Assembly: GCA_022749755.1 (NCBI GenBank)
Contig: CM040441.1
Coordinates: forward strand, 16,679,475 to 16,743,474
Direction: 5' to 3'
DNA: 64,000 nucleotides
DNA from: Azadirachta indica
Taxonomy: Eukaryota; Streptophyta; Magnoliopsida; Sapindales; Meliaceae
The position numbers and the translations under genes are program-made. This document shows positions 11,345-24,510 of the stretch, in pieces; position 1 is the first letter of the stretch; each line of letters opens with the position of its first letter. The notes beneath the pieces are model-generated. The model worked only from the letters and a program-made list of their open reading frames with translations. It was not told where the DNA came from and made no database searches.

Positions 11345-12140
11345 ATCTCCTTCTCTTTATCTTTATCAGTGGGAAGCAAGTAATTGATCTATAAAAGATA
11401 TTGGAATTATCAACAAAGCTCTACTCATAATTAGCCATGCATTTAAATGAAAAAAACTAGGCCACATGTAAGTACAATAAGAAAAACAATATATGAATTT
11501 GATATGATAAAATGTTTTTCTCAAATCTTGACTACAAAAGTCCTTCTGAATATACATACATACACCCACACACTAATTTTCTAGCATGCATGCTGCTACT
11601 TGAGCTAAATCACTTTATGATTCGACGATTGTATAGATGTACGCAGATCATGAAATGAGACAAAAATCATGGAAATTAAAGCAGCAGATCAGCAAAACAA
11701 GAATGTAAAGTATTATGGTTTGCTTGACTTGAAAATCTGGGTCAAGTGAGTCGATTAGCCTGATCTGGGTGTTAGCGGACAAGCCAATGAATTAAGAGAG
11801 CCATAATTTGCATATGTGGGTAGTTAATTTGATTATGCTTCTAATGCAAACTTCATATCAAGATACGTATTCTGACCAACCAGTAATCAACAGGGAACTT
11901 ACTTGCTTGCGTGCGTTTGAAGGTAGCCTTCCCAAGCTCTAGCTGTTCTAATTGAAACCAGATCTTCCCCTGGGGATATATTCTTTCCCTTTAAAAAATA
12001 TGGTAAGGAGACCTCAATTCTCGTCGTACGTGTTGACTTGTCAGACTACGAAACAATGAAAACGTTAATTAATTTCCAGTTTGAAAATTCTGCATGCTTC
12101 ACTTGGCTTCGAAATTTTTTTCTTCTTTTTAGATAGAGGT
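11345..12140 (-). promoter_or_regulatory. 5' flank of the intact DUF247 gene, duplicated in the cluster
   Basis: The gene-proximal part (11345-11700) is homologous to 5870-6200 beside the deleted copy, sharing 'ctttatcagtgggaagcaag' and 'gatctata' with small changes. The distal part (11820-12130) is homologous to 1-290 at the window edge. Conservation around three copies marks it as the common upstream region of this subfamily. I could not place a TATA box with confidence. Confidence 0.5.
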
Positions 12141-12166
12141 TGACTTGGTAGACTTCTTCCTTTATA

Positions 12167-12205
<39 letters not shown>
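12167..12205. repeat. Compound (AT)n(GT)n microsatellite
   Basis: About twelve AT dinucleotides are followed directly by about seven GT dinucleotides. A second, smaller (AT)n tract lies near 12417-12436. The remaining DNA from 12206 to about 12850 is AT-rich with no gene seen. Confidence 0.9.
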
Positions 12206-12849
12206 AAATAAAATAATAAGTGTATGGCTGAAGACCTCCCTTGAGATAGCTAATGTGTATGATGTCTTGTCAATTGAGAGTCTGATTGTTTGTTTTAAGT
12301 GAAGTCTAAATAATTTTATTAAACTGTTAAAAAGTTATTTGTTTTTAACTTATTTATAAAAATTTATGATTAAATATAATTTAATTAAAAATTTAAATTT
12401 AAATTTAAATAACTAAATATATATATATATATATATTAATAATTTGACATATTAGTTCTAAATTTTTTAAAGATATATATGTTAACATATTAAATTTAGA
12501 TCTTTTATTTTTATAAAAATAAATAATTAACGTTAATTAAAAAGAAAAAATTAATTAAATTCATATTTTTATCAAATTTAAATTTTAGCTATATTAACAG
12601 TTCATGAAAAATCACACTTCCTATTTTGTTTTGGACTTAACGAATCTATTTTGGCATCTATTTATGTAGACATAAGGAGGTGTATTTAAAACAAATGGAA
12701 TCGGGCCCATGAAAAGATTATTATATCGGCCCATTATGTGAACATACAAGCAAAAATGCGAGAAAATTATTCTTTGTTTTCAAATATCAATAATTTTAAA
12801 ATTTTCTTTTCTTTTCTTTTCTGTTTGAGAGAGAATTCATAAGTTAGTT

Positions 12850-13769
12850 TGCAGTTATGCCCGCGTTATTTTAAGCAATGTCTTCCCATCCTACGCCCCC
12901 TTTCTCTCTCTGTCCTCACAAAATTCACAAAACATAAACTAAATTTTAAATCTATTTTTCTCTTTTGGGTTCCTTTGCTTTGATCCCAGAACCTTAATTT
13001 CCCTGCCCTCCATCCTCTTAGAGCTCCAAATTTTTTATTACTAATTAAACGCCAAATTTCAATTAAACAAGCAGGTACCCATTTCATCATTCCTTTTGTT
13101 TTGTTTTGGTTTTCAATTTTATCCCTTTTATTTTGGTAGTATTTAATTGCATGCAGAGATGATTCCTTTTGTTTTCGTGTCATAATTTGTGTTAGTTTGA
13201 ATTGCTTTTTGGCATATAGTTTTGATATGTTATCATCATGCATTGATAATGGTGGTTTATTTCGTTATTTCTTTTTTGGCTATGCAATTTTTTATTTTTG
13301 CAGGGAATTATCATGAAAATGCATGCAATGGTTTGCTGCATGAGGAGTATGAACGAGGCTATCATATTGGTGGCTGTGAATTATGTTCATTTTCTGAAAG
13401 TAAGGGTGGATTGAACATAGAAAAGGATAAGTGTCTGTGCATGGATATATTTTGATCTATGAAGATATTTGTTTTTGTTGAGCATATCATTTAAGACCTT
13501 CAAGGGTTTGTATCAAATGTCTCGGCAATTTTGGATTTCATAATGTGGATCAAGAGAATTTGTAAATTGACCAACTAAAGGAACATTTTTGTTTGTTCTT
13601 GGTGCATCTGAAGTTGGTATTGTAAACTAGGCATTTGATGCCATCACTAAGTCGATTGACAAATTTTGGGGCGAATAGTTTGGTTTGATGGCAATAAAGG
13701 AAGAAAGGCTCAACATTTCTCTGATCGTTGATATGAAGCTATAAATAAATTAACATCCCTTGTAATACC
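12850..13769 (+). promoter_or_regulatory. Kinase leader with an intron and several upstream AUGs
   Basis: Upstream of the kinase start, a pyrimidine-rich stretch (12895-12920) suggests the transcription start region. A good donor after 'caagcag' at 13074 and an acceptor at 13303 ('tttttgcag') predict a 5' UTR intron of about 229 bp. The second leader exon (13304-13769) holds several AUG codons and at least one short complete ORF. UTR introns and AUG-rich leaders are common in plant kinase genes. The limits are predicted from splice motifs only. Confidence 0.5.
13313..13414 (+). CDS. Upstream ORF of 33 codons in the kinase leader
   Basis: The first AUG after the predicted leader intron opens a 33-codon frame beginning MKMHAMVCCM and ending at TGA 13412-13414, about 355 bases before the main start. 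It has five in-frame AUGs, four of them within the first ten codons. If the transcript contains this leader, ribosomes would meet this frame first, so it could lower translation of the kinase. Nothing shows that the peptide itself matters. Conservation in related species would be needed to call it a peptide-encoding uORF. Confidence 0.35.
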   Translation: MKMHAMVCCMRSMNEAIILVAVNYVHFLKVRVD

Positions 13770-16700
13770 ATGACAAGGGAGACTCCAGGAACTTCAGGCC
13801 TGCACTTATGCAGGGATAGTCCTAGAGCAAATGCTGTGTCACGCAACAGAGTTGCTCCAGAAAGAAATGGAAACAATGTATGTTTGCAGACAGGTGAAGA
13901 ATTTTCTTCAGAGTTTTTAAGGGATCGTGTTAATCTAAGAAGAATAGCCGTCATAAACGATGGAAACCGTCACCAGCCAATCCAAATGGGTGTTAATTTG
14001 AATCAGAACCATCAGCTGATTTGCGAGGATCATAATCGCACTGTTGGGTTAAGGAGGAAGGAGGTTGAATGCAATGCAGATGTCTCAGATTTTGCTTGTG
14101 CAGCAGGATATGTTTCTGAAGTAGAAAACAAGATTTATCCTGATAATATAAGCAGATACCAATGGCAGTATGGTGCTAATGGTCAAAATTCAGGAAAATT
14201 TTCTGATGAAAGCAATAGTGATCAACTTCCAGCAGAACCGCTTGCTTCCCCCATTTATGTCGTGGATTCTCCTCAGTCTTTTCACCCTTATGGACCAGGA
14301 TTTGCAGAAGGTCCTTTTAATGGAAAAATGAAATTTCTTTGTAGTTTTGGGGGGAGAATATTACCAAGGCCAGGTGATGGGAAGCTTAGATATGTGGGTG
14401 GGGAGACAAGGATTATATCCATAAGGAAAAATCACACTTGGGAGGAACTAATGAGGAAAACTTCAGCAATTTGCAACCACCCTCACACAATCAAGTATCA
14501 GCTCCCTGGTGAGGATCTTGATGCACTTATATCTGTGTGCTCCGATGAGGATCTCCATCATATGGTAGAGGAATATCATGAGCTGGAAAAAGTTGGAGGT
14601 TCTCAAAGATTAAGGATATTTCTTGTATCTTCAGTTGAACCTGAAAGTCCCCGTTCTTTAGAGGGAAGGTCCATACAACAGGTTGATGCTGATAATCAGT
14701 ATGTTTCTGCTGTAAATGGCATGCTAGACGGGAGTCCTCAAAGGAGTTCTAGTGGGCAGAGTTTGGCGAGTCAATCGACCCAATTGGGCAGAGACTCTCC
14801 TACATCTGCTCATACTTGTGAGAATAAGGATTATAGTTCGAATTCCTCAAGTTTTGGGGGGATGTTTTTAAACCGTGGCACTCAATTTTTACCTGCCATC
14901 CATGTTCCAGGCAAGACAGTCAATCCATCTCCTCCTATATCTCCACTTCCTTCTCAGCATAGAGATCCTGCGAACTCTAATGTGCAATATTTTATTGATC
15001 AACCATGTGATGCCAGTGGAAGTGCTAGTCCTTCTGTAATGGACAAATTTCCTTGTGACCAATCCTATTATGTGAATTCCCCTAGCCATTATGATAATCT
15101 TGCTCACAGTCCTCTACCAATGATGAATTACCACCAGCACAACCAATGTTTGGTAGAAACCGAACAGACTAACAAATGCCACGAAATGCATTTTCACAAT
15201 CGTAAACCCAGTAAAGATTTTGTGCTTCATACACCATATGATCAAGGTGCAATGAACTCCGTTATACCTATTCTTAAGGAAAAGGTGCATTCTCACTTGA
15301 GGTTGCAAGAGCATAATGACAACTCCACTCACCGTTTGGTGGAAGACATTATTTCACCAATCCCGCGGAATGTTGGAAGAGAGAAATCACCATTGCCGGC
15401 ATTGTCAAATTCTTCTTTAGAGTTGGCAATGCAATTGGAAGAGGTGATAGATGAGAAACACCAGGGGACAACCACATATGAAATTCAACCCTCATTGAAG
15501 ACACCAGAATCAAGTAAGGATAACTATGTACATTGTCAAAAGTTGAAATGGACGGATGGAAACCCAGCTTGCTATGATCCAGACAGAAAATACATTGCAG
15601 GAACTAATAAAGTTACACTTATTGACAATACCATGGGAAATATGATAAAGTGCCAGCCCAGCAGTCAACAACCCCTACGAGATTCACAAGATTCTGGAAG
15701 CTCGCTTTTCTCTTTGCACATTGCCACTTCGGAAGGTATTCTGAGGGAGCACCTCCATGATTACCAATTAGACACAACTCTATCTGGGTATCATGTCAAG
15801 AGTCCGAATGAGAGTAGAGATGGAAAGTATGCTATGACTGAGACAAGTCAACCAGATTCCCAAGGATCTCCGGCCCTGCTATCTATTCCATCAGGGGAAG
15901 TTGGTAGTCAGGAATATATAAAACCAATCACTGTAAGTATATTTTCTTTTAAGTGTAATATAAGCTTAAACTATCGTGTCTATTGAACCATTTATGTATC
16001 TTCTATTCAGAAATTGAAAGTGAGTGCTCCTTCCAGTAAAGACGGTACCATCAATGATGGAGACACTAAGAATTATCCTCGTCTGATTATCAGGAGACAA
16101 TCAGACGATGACCGAAATCCTGGAATTGCTGTCTTCATCCATTCTGATCTCTCAAAAAAATGATCATAAAGATAGACTGCTGAAGTCAACCTTTATTGTG
16201 GAAGACGTAACTTATAATACACCCGAAGGCATCCCCTCATCCTCATCAGTTATACCACATGTACAAGAGGGTGCCAGTGATGAATATCCATCTAGAGAAA
16301 CAGAAGATAGTGTCTATCAAGAATCTGACTATGAGGTAGCACATTAGCATTTTCCATATTGATTTGAATTTTCTCTCATACATAAATGATAAAATTTTGC
16401 TGGTTGATTTTTCCCAATGTGATAAAGTCTTTGCTGATTCATTTGAGTTATTACCCATCTTTCCTAGGATGTGAAAGTTGATGGCATAGATGTGGATGAA
16501 TCTATAAGCGATACAACGATAGCCGAAATGGAAGCAGATATTTATGGTTTGCAGGTTATTAGCAACCATCTTAGTTGGTATATGCATAAATTCTTATGAA
16601 AGTTTATATCTAACAACTTTCATTATTCTGATATGCAGATCATTAAGGACAGTGACCTTGAAGAAGTGCATGAGCTAGGATCTGGTACATTCGGAACTGT

Positions 16701-18355
16701 TTATCATGGAAAATGGAGGGGAACAGATGTTGCTATCAAGAGAATCAAGAAGAGTTGTTTCTCTGGCAGATCATCAGAGCAAGAACGGTTGGTGGGTCTC
16801 GAAAATCACTGGTGTTAAAAGTTCTGACTTTTTCTTTTAAAATTTAGTCTTGAGTTTTTCTGAATGGGAATTTAACCCTGGCTTAACTATTCAGACTAAA
16901 GACTTCTGGAGAGAGGCAAAGATCTTATCAAATCTTCACCATCCAAATGTAGTAGCATTTTACGGTGTCGTTCCTAATGGACCAGGGGAAACAATGGCTA
17001 CTGTAACTGAATATATGGTTAATGGATCATTGAGGCATGTCCTTGCAAAGAAAGATAGGTTAGATGATCTATATAAATAACGTCACATTGTATCCTCTAA
17101 CAAGGAGTAGATTTATCAAAATCTTTGATATTTTGCATGCAGATCACTTGATCGCCGCAAAAAGCTTATGATCACAATGGATGCAGCTTTTGGCATGGAA
17201 TATCTACATCTGAAAAATATTGTGCATTTTGATTTGAAGTGTGACAATTTACTCGTCAATTTGAGGGATCCCCAACGACCCATTTGCAAGGTAGCGAAAA
17301 CTAAAATTTTGTTGACCATGGTTTTCTTCTTTTCATGTTTCAACACTCCTAGACACACTTACTCTTTATATATATTTAGGTTGCTATGACTAATCGTAAT
17401 ATTCAGAGTAATGTTTCAGGACTTCATCTATTTGTATAGAATTATTGGAAGAGTAGTAGAAATTCACCTGGAAACTTACCTGCTTTGCAGGTTGGAGATT
17501 TTGGGTTGTCAAGGATCAAACGCAACACGCTTGTATCTGGTGGTGTGCGTGGAACGCTTCCATGGATGGCACCAGAATTGTTAAACGGAAGCAGCAGCAG
17601 GGTCTCTGAAAAGGTTGGGAGCTCCTTTTTTCGGGAATAAACCTTACATATCAATAAGATTCCTAAGATATATAATCAAAATAGAAGCAAATATAATCTT
17701 GCGAGCTTAGGATGAAGTCTCAGTGTCTTTGAGTTTGAGTTTATCGGGAAATTGAACCAATGACATTGCTAAAAAATGTAGTGATAACATCACTTGAGCT
17801 TTCTTTTATTTCCCCAGGTTGATGTTTTCTCGTTTGGTATCACAATGTGGGAAATCCTCACTGGGGACGAACCGTATGCCAACATGCATTGTGGTGCTAT
17901 TATAGGTAAGATTTCGTAATTATTTTCTCAAACTGTTTCAGCTTATTCCAGATGATCAATTCTTTCGTCTTAAGAGAATCCATTTTGGAATTGATGATAT
18001 GCTTTGACACTATATAATCATGTAATTATAAGTTACATGAGCTATTCATCTTAACATAGCCTGTATTGTTTGAAAAGCTTAATTTGCTTCATTTTATATG
18101 CTTTCAGAATGATTCCTTACAATTTTGAGGGGAAAAATCTGTTGCTATCTATGAATTTTATATGCAGGCGGGATTGTCAGTAACACACTCAGACCTCCGA
18201 TACCAGAACGCTGTGATCCTGAATGGCAAAGGTTAATGGAAGAGTGCTGGTCTTTTGACCCTGCAAGCAGACCGTCGTTTACAGAGATAACAAACAGGCT
18301 GCGAGTTATGTCAACAGCAATCCAAACAAAACGACGTAATCATGCAATTAGATGA
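13770..18355 (+). CDS. PB1-domain Raf-like (MAPKKK) protein kinase, nine coding exons, one frameshift
   Basis: Predicted coding exons are 13770-15932, 16011-16335, 16468-16554, 16639-16791, 16895-17058, 17143-17290, 17491-17613, 17818-17905 and 18168-18355, all with GT-AG borders and matching phases. The protein is about 1145 residues if the break in exon 2 is ignored. An N-terminal PB1 domain (about 186-287, '[20 protein letters not shown]') is followed by a long, disordered Ser-rich middle and a C-terminal kinase domain: Gly-loop '[14 protein letters not shown]', lysine in 'VAIKRI', '[12 protein letters not shown]' catalytic loop, 'VGDFGLS', '[11 protein letters not shown]', '[20 protein letters not shown]'. 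This is the plant B4-type Raf-like architecture, in which members act upstream of SnRK2 kinases in osmotic signalling. That role here is inference. Exon 2 has a run of seven A (16154-16160). Six would keep the frame open, so the gene is either frameshifted or misassembled at this point. Confidence 0.88.
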
Positions 18356-20339
18356 AATTAATCTGGCATTCTTTGTACAAAGTTACCTGCACAAAAGCAC
18401 ACACATAACACACAACATACATATGTATCATAAAAATGGTATTAGATTTAAGGCTGATGAATTTGTTGAGTAGCTGCATATAAAGCCATTGACTGGTGTA
18501 AAGTTCTGATTTTTTGTAGACCGGAAATATAAACACAAATTCATTATGTTCTTTGTAACATGTCAAATTAATGATATTGATTATGAAAATTGGTTTATGT
18601 TAGTATTTAGAACTTGCTGGGGTGAGTTTGGTGTATGTTTTTTATTTTTTTATTTTTTTATTTTTTTTTTGATAATAGTACTATCGATAAGTTGAGTTAC
18701 TGCAATTATTCCATTTCTGTTCCTTAAAAATTTATTTCCAAACTCGATTCAGGAGTAGAAAAATTGCATTGAATCTTTTTTTATTTTTCAGTTTTTTATA
18801 TTTAATTCTTTTTTTAACATAATACTAAATATATTACAAATTTATTCTTTAAAATACTTCTGAAATTTTTTCTTTAAAATTTCTCATTGAGTGTTCAATA
18901 ATACTACTCATGAATTTAAGTATTTACTTTTCATAAATTTGATATGCAAATTAAAATGATACATATTGGCAAATTACTTTAATTGTAACATTTAAAAACT
19001 ATTTCTTTGAAATTTTTGGGTTAATTTCATTTATTTTGAATGCATTAGTATGGTTTAATTAGGGCCCATTTAATATAATATTTAGATACGGTTTTCTGTC
19101 TTTAAAAATAAAAAATACAATCAATTCTCAAAATTTGGCTAAAATAAATAGTTGTTTTTTTATTTTTTATTTTACGGTATTTGAATAAAATTTAAATACT
19201 TTTTTTTTTCATAATTATACTTTTTTCTCATTTTCAGGACTCTTTTATTTATAATCTTTTACATGATCAAAATTTTAAGAATTTAACTATTTTATTTATA
19301 AGTTTTTCATAGCATATCTATAAAAATAACTATATCCATATTTTCTCTTTTTTATTTATTTTTAATATTTTATGAATTTTATATTCGTTTTATTGATATA
19401 GTCTAATCAATATTTTGTTATGTATAATTACTTTTGCATCCAAAAAAATTGTATTTTTATTTTATAAGTTCTTAAAGTAATAATGAGATATGTTTCTTAA
19501 AATTTCATGTTAAAGAGTAATGACAACGAAAAAAAAACTATGTTGCCAGTTATATGGCATAATAATATTATCTAATTTTCTCCAATATTTAGAGAGAGTA
19601 AGGTTGAATTTCTTATTTTTTAAATAAATAAAAAATTACCCAGATAAAAGAAATACATATTCTATTTATTACAACTTCATCCTAATGAAATTAAGAAATA
19701 AATTTTAATTAATTTTTATAATATATATTATCTTATAACTATACCCCGAAAAATATTATGAAATAATCAACATTATTCAATATTATTAAAATTTTAATAT
19801 AAATTTATTTTTTAAAAATAGTTTTAACCAATAAATATTCTTATTTTTATTATTTTGATGTATTATATCAACCATATTTTTAAACATTTAAAATTTCAAA
19901 AACTATTTTCCAATTTTATATCAAACTTTTCAAACAACTCAAATTTTTGAGTTGTACCAAAATTTCATACTTTCTTCTTTCTTAATATTACAAGAAATGA
20001 ATAAGACTCTTTCTAATTCCGTGTGAGAAATTTTGAACTCTGAACTTCTTGTACCCAACAAAGTTTTACTTATTAAACTTAACTAATACTAAAACATCAT
20101 ATTTTATAACAATTTTTTTTCAATTGTGAATTGTAATAATTCGTTCACTCACTAAAAGTATATATTGAGATTTAGTTTCTATTGACGTTTTTCTAACTCA
20201 ACCCAAAATTAATTTTTTGGTTTCATCTCCAAATAATTAAACTCATATTATTTTCTCTTAAGCTCTTGAACCTACGCTACTATAACACAATTGAATTCTC
20301 TATTTGCTATGCCAATATTAGACAATTTTAATTTACATT
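18356..20339. other. Kinase 3' flank and AT-rich intergenic DNA
   Basis: The kinase 3' UTR probably occupies the first 200-250 bases. The remainder is strongly AT-rich with poly-T tracts (18629-18671). No coding segment, RNA gene or clear element was recognised. Confidence 0.55.
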
Positions 20340-23300
20340 TGAATTCACGTGTGGGGCTTTGTTCATTTTAAGATTAGACAATAATTAAACTCATATACAT
20401 ATATGAAACACTGCCGTCTTTGTTCATCTAGCCATCCACGTGTGGGGCTCTAAAAGAAATTAATGTATGTGTTAACCTATGCATTGCAACAATAATTATT
20501 AATTTGAAAGTGGAAGTTATATAGCCTTATCCCAAATGTTCCACCAATACTATATATTATATGATTATATGATGTCTACTCATCAAAAGTATATATAGAA
20601 TTTGAGTTTAGAATATGGTTGTCACAAGTTTATTTGATCAAAAATAACATGGTCTGGTCTGCCATTTTATAATTGCAAAAAACTTGAATGTGATTGAAAA
20701 TTTAATATATATTATAAGAAAATAAGTCAAAAGTGTTGAATATATAATCAATGGGCTTGCATTTTTGTCCTACAGTCGTGTGCATGTGTTTTTATTAATA
20801 CTAAAAGTATTCGAAAATCACTTATATTCTTAAAATAACAATTCTAATTTCATATCGAAATTAAGTCTAGTGGTATTTAGAATAATGTGCAGCCTATTTT
20901 AAAATAATAGTATTGATTAACATTGAATATATATTATTAACATAGGATGTTAAATATTGCTACATATAATAAAGATTACCCTATGTGTTATTTTTTAACA
21001 AATTGAGCTTATAATATTTTTAAAATTAACGTTTATTAAAAAATAATATAAATATTTTATGAGTATTTTTAAAATTAATGTTTAAGCATCTACAGATACA
21101 TGTAAAAGAAAATTTTATCTGATGTATATAACTATAAGAATTCAAACTTCTTCTTTTGTAAAAACTTTACTACTAAGTTATTAGTAAGTGCCTTATAAAT
21201 GTGATACTTAATATTGATGTATTCATACATTTACCATATTATATGATAAAGTCTCAAATCCTACACCAAAATCGTGCATGGAATAAGCACAAAGTAGTGC
21301 CTGCCACATTGTGTTCCAAAGTCAATTTGGTTATCTTATACGTTCAGTGGAATTTTCTTTTTTCTTTTTCAATTTTTGTTGGGGTTTGAGGTGTGATTAA
21401 TTATTCAATTTTATATAAATTCTTTAATTGAAGCCGACTTTATTACAAGCAATGTCAACTCTTACATAAAAATGTGGCGCAAATAAGTGGTGCCTTAGTT
21501 TAGTGACAATAATAATTTTTCAAGAAAATTGCACCATAAAATTGGTCAAAAAAGGGCGGGTTATTATCTGCCCATAAACTTTGATTAAGAGTTCACTATA
21601 TGTCAAGCTTAGTTTCAAAATCTTAAATTTCAATTAATTATCATACTCAATTAGCTAGTTGGTTGTGATCTTGGCCAATCCAATTTTTCTGTCACATGAC
21701 TAATTGTAAACCTCTATATATTTTATTGAGGAAACACAATTGGAAATTAGGAATGGCAAACATGTTCATATATGTCATCATCGATCGAGTATAATTCACG
21801 TTCCCAAAATAAAAATTATTATGTAAATTTTATTTAAGTTATAACAACAGATTGTTGGAGGTTTATGTTTTTAATTATCCTTTCTTTTCTTCGTTAATTT
21901 GATTAACAATCTCTTTGTATAGTTGAGACTTTTCAAAAAGAAAATTTCTAAGTATTATGTTCGGTCGTTAAACTAAATGAAAGCTAAATTCAATTGTAAT
22001 TATCATAGTTGAGTCTAGCTAATTTCTTCAAATATTTGTATGACTTGCAATGTCAAATTTATAACATTATAACATAATAATATTACTTCTATTAAAAAAA
22101 ATTTATATTTCTTTAAAGATTAGATTCAATTTTAAGATATTGTGCATTAATTTATAAGATATTATCAATTAACAGAATTAATTAATATCTATTACAAAAT
22201 TAACTAAGCAAGATAATAAGTTGCTTATTGTAGCAAAAAGTGAAAAAGTATGAATTGACTAGTTGATACATAAAGGTGCAATAACAATTAACAATTAGTT
22301 AAAACGTCGAATGATTCGCTTGGGTTTTGTGTCAACCCACTATAAAATTAAAATTAAAATTAAAAAAAAAAAAAGTTACCTTCAAATCTATCAGCCCCCG
22401 TTAGACACAAAACCAAAAAGTGAAAATTGTTGTGATCATCTTCCACAAATTGTTTCCTAATTCCCCTTTTGGTGTTATCCCATTATCATATTATACTTTT
22501 TGAGCAATATCAAATCAACATGAAAAGTATTATGTAAAAGTTTCATATAAATTTTATGCAAAAAATATATATATATTTTCAATTTCACATCAATTGTTAG
22601 AATTTTACAAATTGCAATTAATATTTTATTTTTAATTACCGATATCTTTTTTAGATACATGTCAAAATCAATCGAAGTTAAATATATAAGTATTACCTAT
22701 ACAAACTCATTTATATAAATTAATGTAATAATACTACATCATTATCATTTATTATATATATTTGAAATTCTTTTTACTCTCTTGTTTACTCTAATTTTTA
22801 AAAATAACTATTTTTATATTTTTTATTTTTAACTAAACAACTATATTTCGAATAAAAATGTGTAGTTACATTAACTTAAATCATACACTATACTAAAAAC
22901 TATAGCGTTTATACAAATATAAGAAATGGGTGCTTCATGATTCATTTAGAAATAACTAATTCATGGGGTGATTAAAGCAATGGAGGAGGGACGATAACGA
23001 ATCTAAATAACGTGAGCACAACTTAATTAAAAATTATAGTTTAAGTCACACTTGAAATCCTGCTCTTTAATATGTTAAAAACTATATTTTGAAACACGGT
23101 TTAACTAAAAATTATAAATTAACTCTTAGTTGAATATTGGTTTCTACTACGTTAAAAAAACTTAATTTTGAGTGCATAGTAAATTAAGATTTCAATTACA
23201 ATAATAGCCGTATTCGAAAAAGTCGCGACGAAGAACACGGCCACTTTTCGGTCACATCAACACCACAAATCACGCAATTGTCGTTCTCTTCATTGTCAAA

Positions 23301-23640
23301 ACTGCAACTAGTGCCCTCACCCGCATTGACTGTGGCTTCTAGTTTCGGGAATATGCAGAATAATATTAAAGTTCTGTCTGTTGTGAAAAGTTGACGGTTT
23401 TTTTTTTTTTTTAATTTGTTTGTGAAATATGGCTACGGGAGTATTTTATCCAAATCCTGATTATTTGCTTAAAGATGAAAATTGGGGTAATAAAAGGCTA
23501 AAATAAAAAAAATTTTCTTTACATTTTTATAGAATAAAAAAAATAAGTTATGAAATATAATACTGCTATATAAGTAAATTAATATAATTTATAATTTTAG
23601 TATTATTTTAAATTTATTATAATATAATAGGATATTATCG
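20340..23640. repeat. CCD4 upstream flank, orphan copy without its gene
   Basis: This block is collinear with about 27340-31150, the DNA upstream of the CCD4 copy at 25224-27004. Shared landmarks include 'tagccatcca(c/t)gtgtgggg' (20419 against 27427), 'gtctggtctgccatttta', 'aatcaatgggcttgcatttt' (20748 against 27788), 'caaagtagtgcctgccacat', and the 'gttagacacaaaaccaaaa' stretch near 22400 and 29950. Orientation is the same. In the other copy a CCD4 gene lies directly to the left, whereas here the corresponding position (left of 20340) has no CCD4 sequence that I can see. Two ACGTG-core motifs (20347, 20429) lie at the gene-proximal end. Confidence 0.75.
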
Positions 23641-23984
23641 TATTCTTTTCTTGAGATTTGGGATTATTATATCAGTTAAATAAAAAATTTAAAAAACAAC
23701 TAACTTATAAGTATGCAATTACTAAAATACTCCGAATAAACCGTACTGCAATGACAAAACTAAATACATTCTTCAATCTCATCACATCAAAAATAACTTT
23801 TAACATCATTTCTTCTTTTTTCTATGGGAAAATGATAATAACATAAAAATGAAAAAAAGAATTAGTATAATTAAAACCAACAGTCTATATTCAAATCAGA
23901 ATTCAAATTTTGATGTGAACACATTATCTTCTGAGTTCAAAATGCTAAGGAACAAAAGTACTAGTAACCCTTCTTAATATGTTC

Positions 23985-24510
23985 TATGATCTCTCTTTGC
24001 CTCTAAAGCCACTACCACAATCACCTCTAAGTGTACCTCTGCCTATATAGCCGCCATCACGACGACCACAGCCACTACTCTTACCACAACCTCTGCCTTT
24101 GAACAAAAATCATAATTATAACACAAAAATAAATCATGAGCACTAATAGAAGCCATAAAGTTATCTTAGTAGGCTCAACCAAACCATTGCTCTAGCATTT
24201 TCAAGGCAAATGCACAGCATTTACAAACAAATATTTCACGATGTTATAGTTTTTCAAAACAAGAAAACAATTCAAAGATGTTTAGTTCGATATATATAAC
24301 CCCTCATTTTTATCTATTTACCGACTTCAAAATATCATAAATGCAACAAAACAAGCAAAAAAAGTAAACTTTTTCTTCAATTTTCCTAGCAACCAAATGA
24401 AAAAAATACAACCAATAAGAAAAGAAACATAAACCAATAACTTCGGCAAGAGATCCTTTGTCATGGAACCCATCACCTTGACCACCAAATGAGGAAAGAA
24501 ACATATTTGT
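23985..24510 (-). pseudogene. Possible relic of a GAR1-like (H/ACA snoRNP) gene
   Basis: On the minus strand, 24504 to about 24430 reads 'FGGQGDGFHDKGSLAEVIG', reminiscent of the end of the N-terminal RGG region of plant GAR1 ('D-G-P-x-E-V'). About 300 bases further on, 24105 to 23990 reads 'FKGRGCGKSSGCGRRDGGYI' and continues in the same style. This looks like an Arg/Gly-rich tail in which several arginine codons have turned into cysteine codons (CGT to TGT). The central GAR1 core domain is missing. If correct it is a degenerate relic. The RGG-like tail could equally come from another RNA-binding protein. Low-complexity composition makes this call weak. Confidence 0.3.

Noticed and set aside
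13222..13455. 77-codon plus-strand frame in the kinase leader
   Set aside because: It spans the predicted leader intron and its acceptor, so it would not be in the mature transcript as such. The 33-codon uORF is a better candidate.
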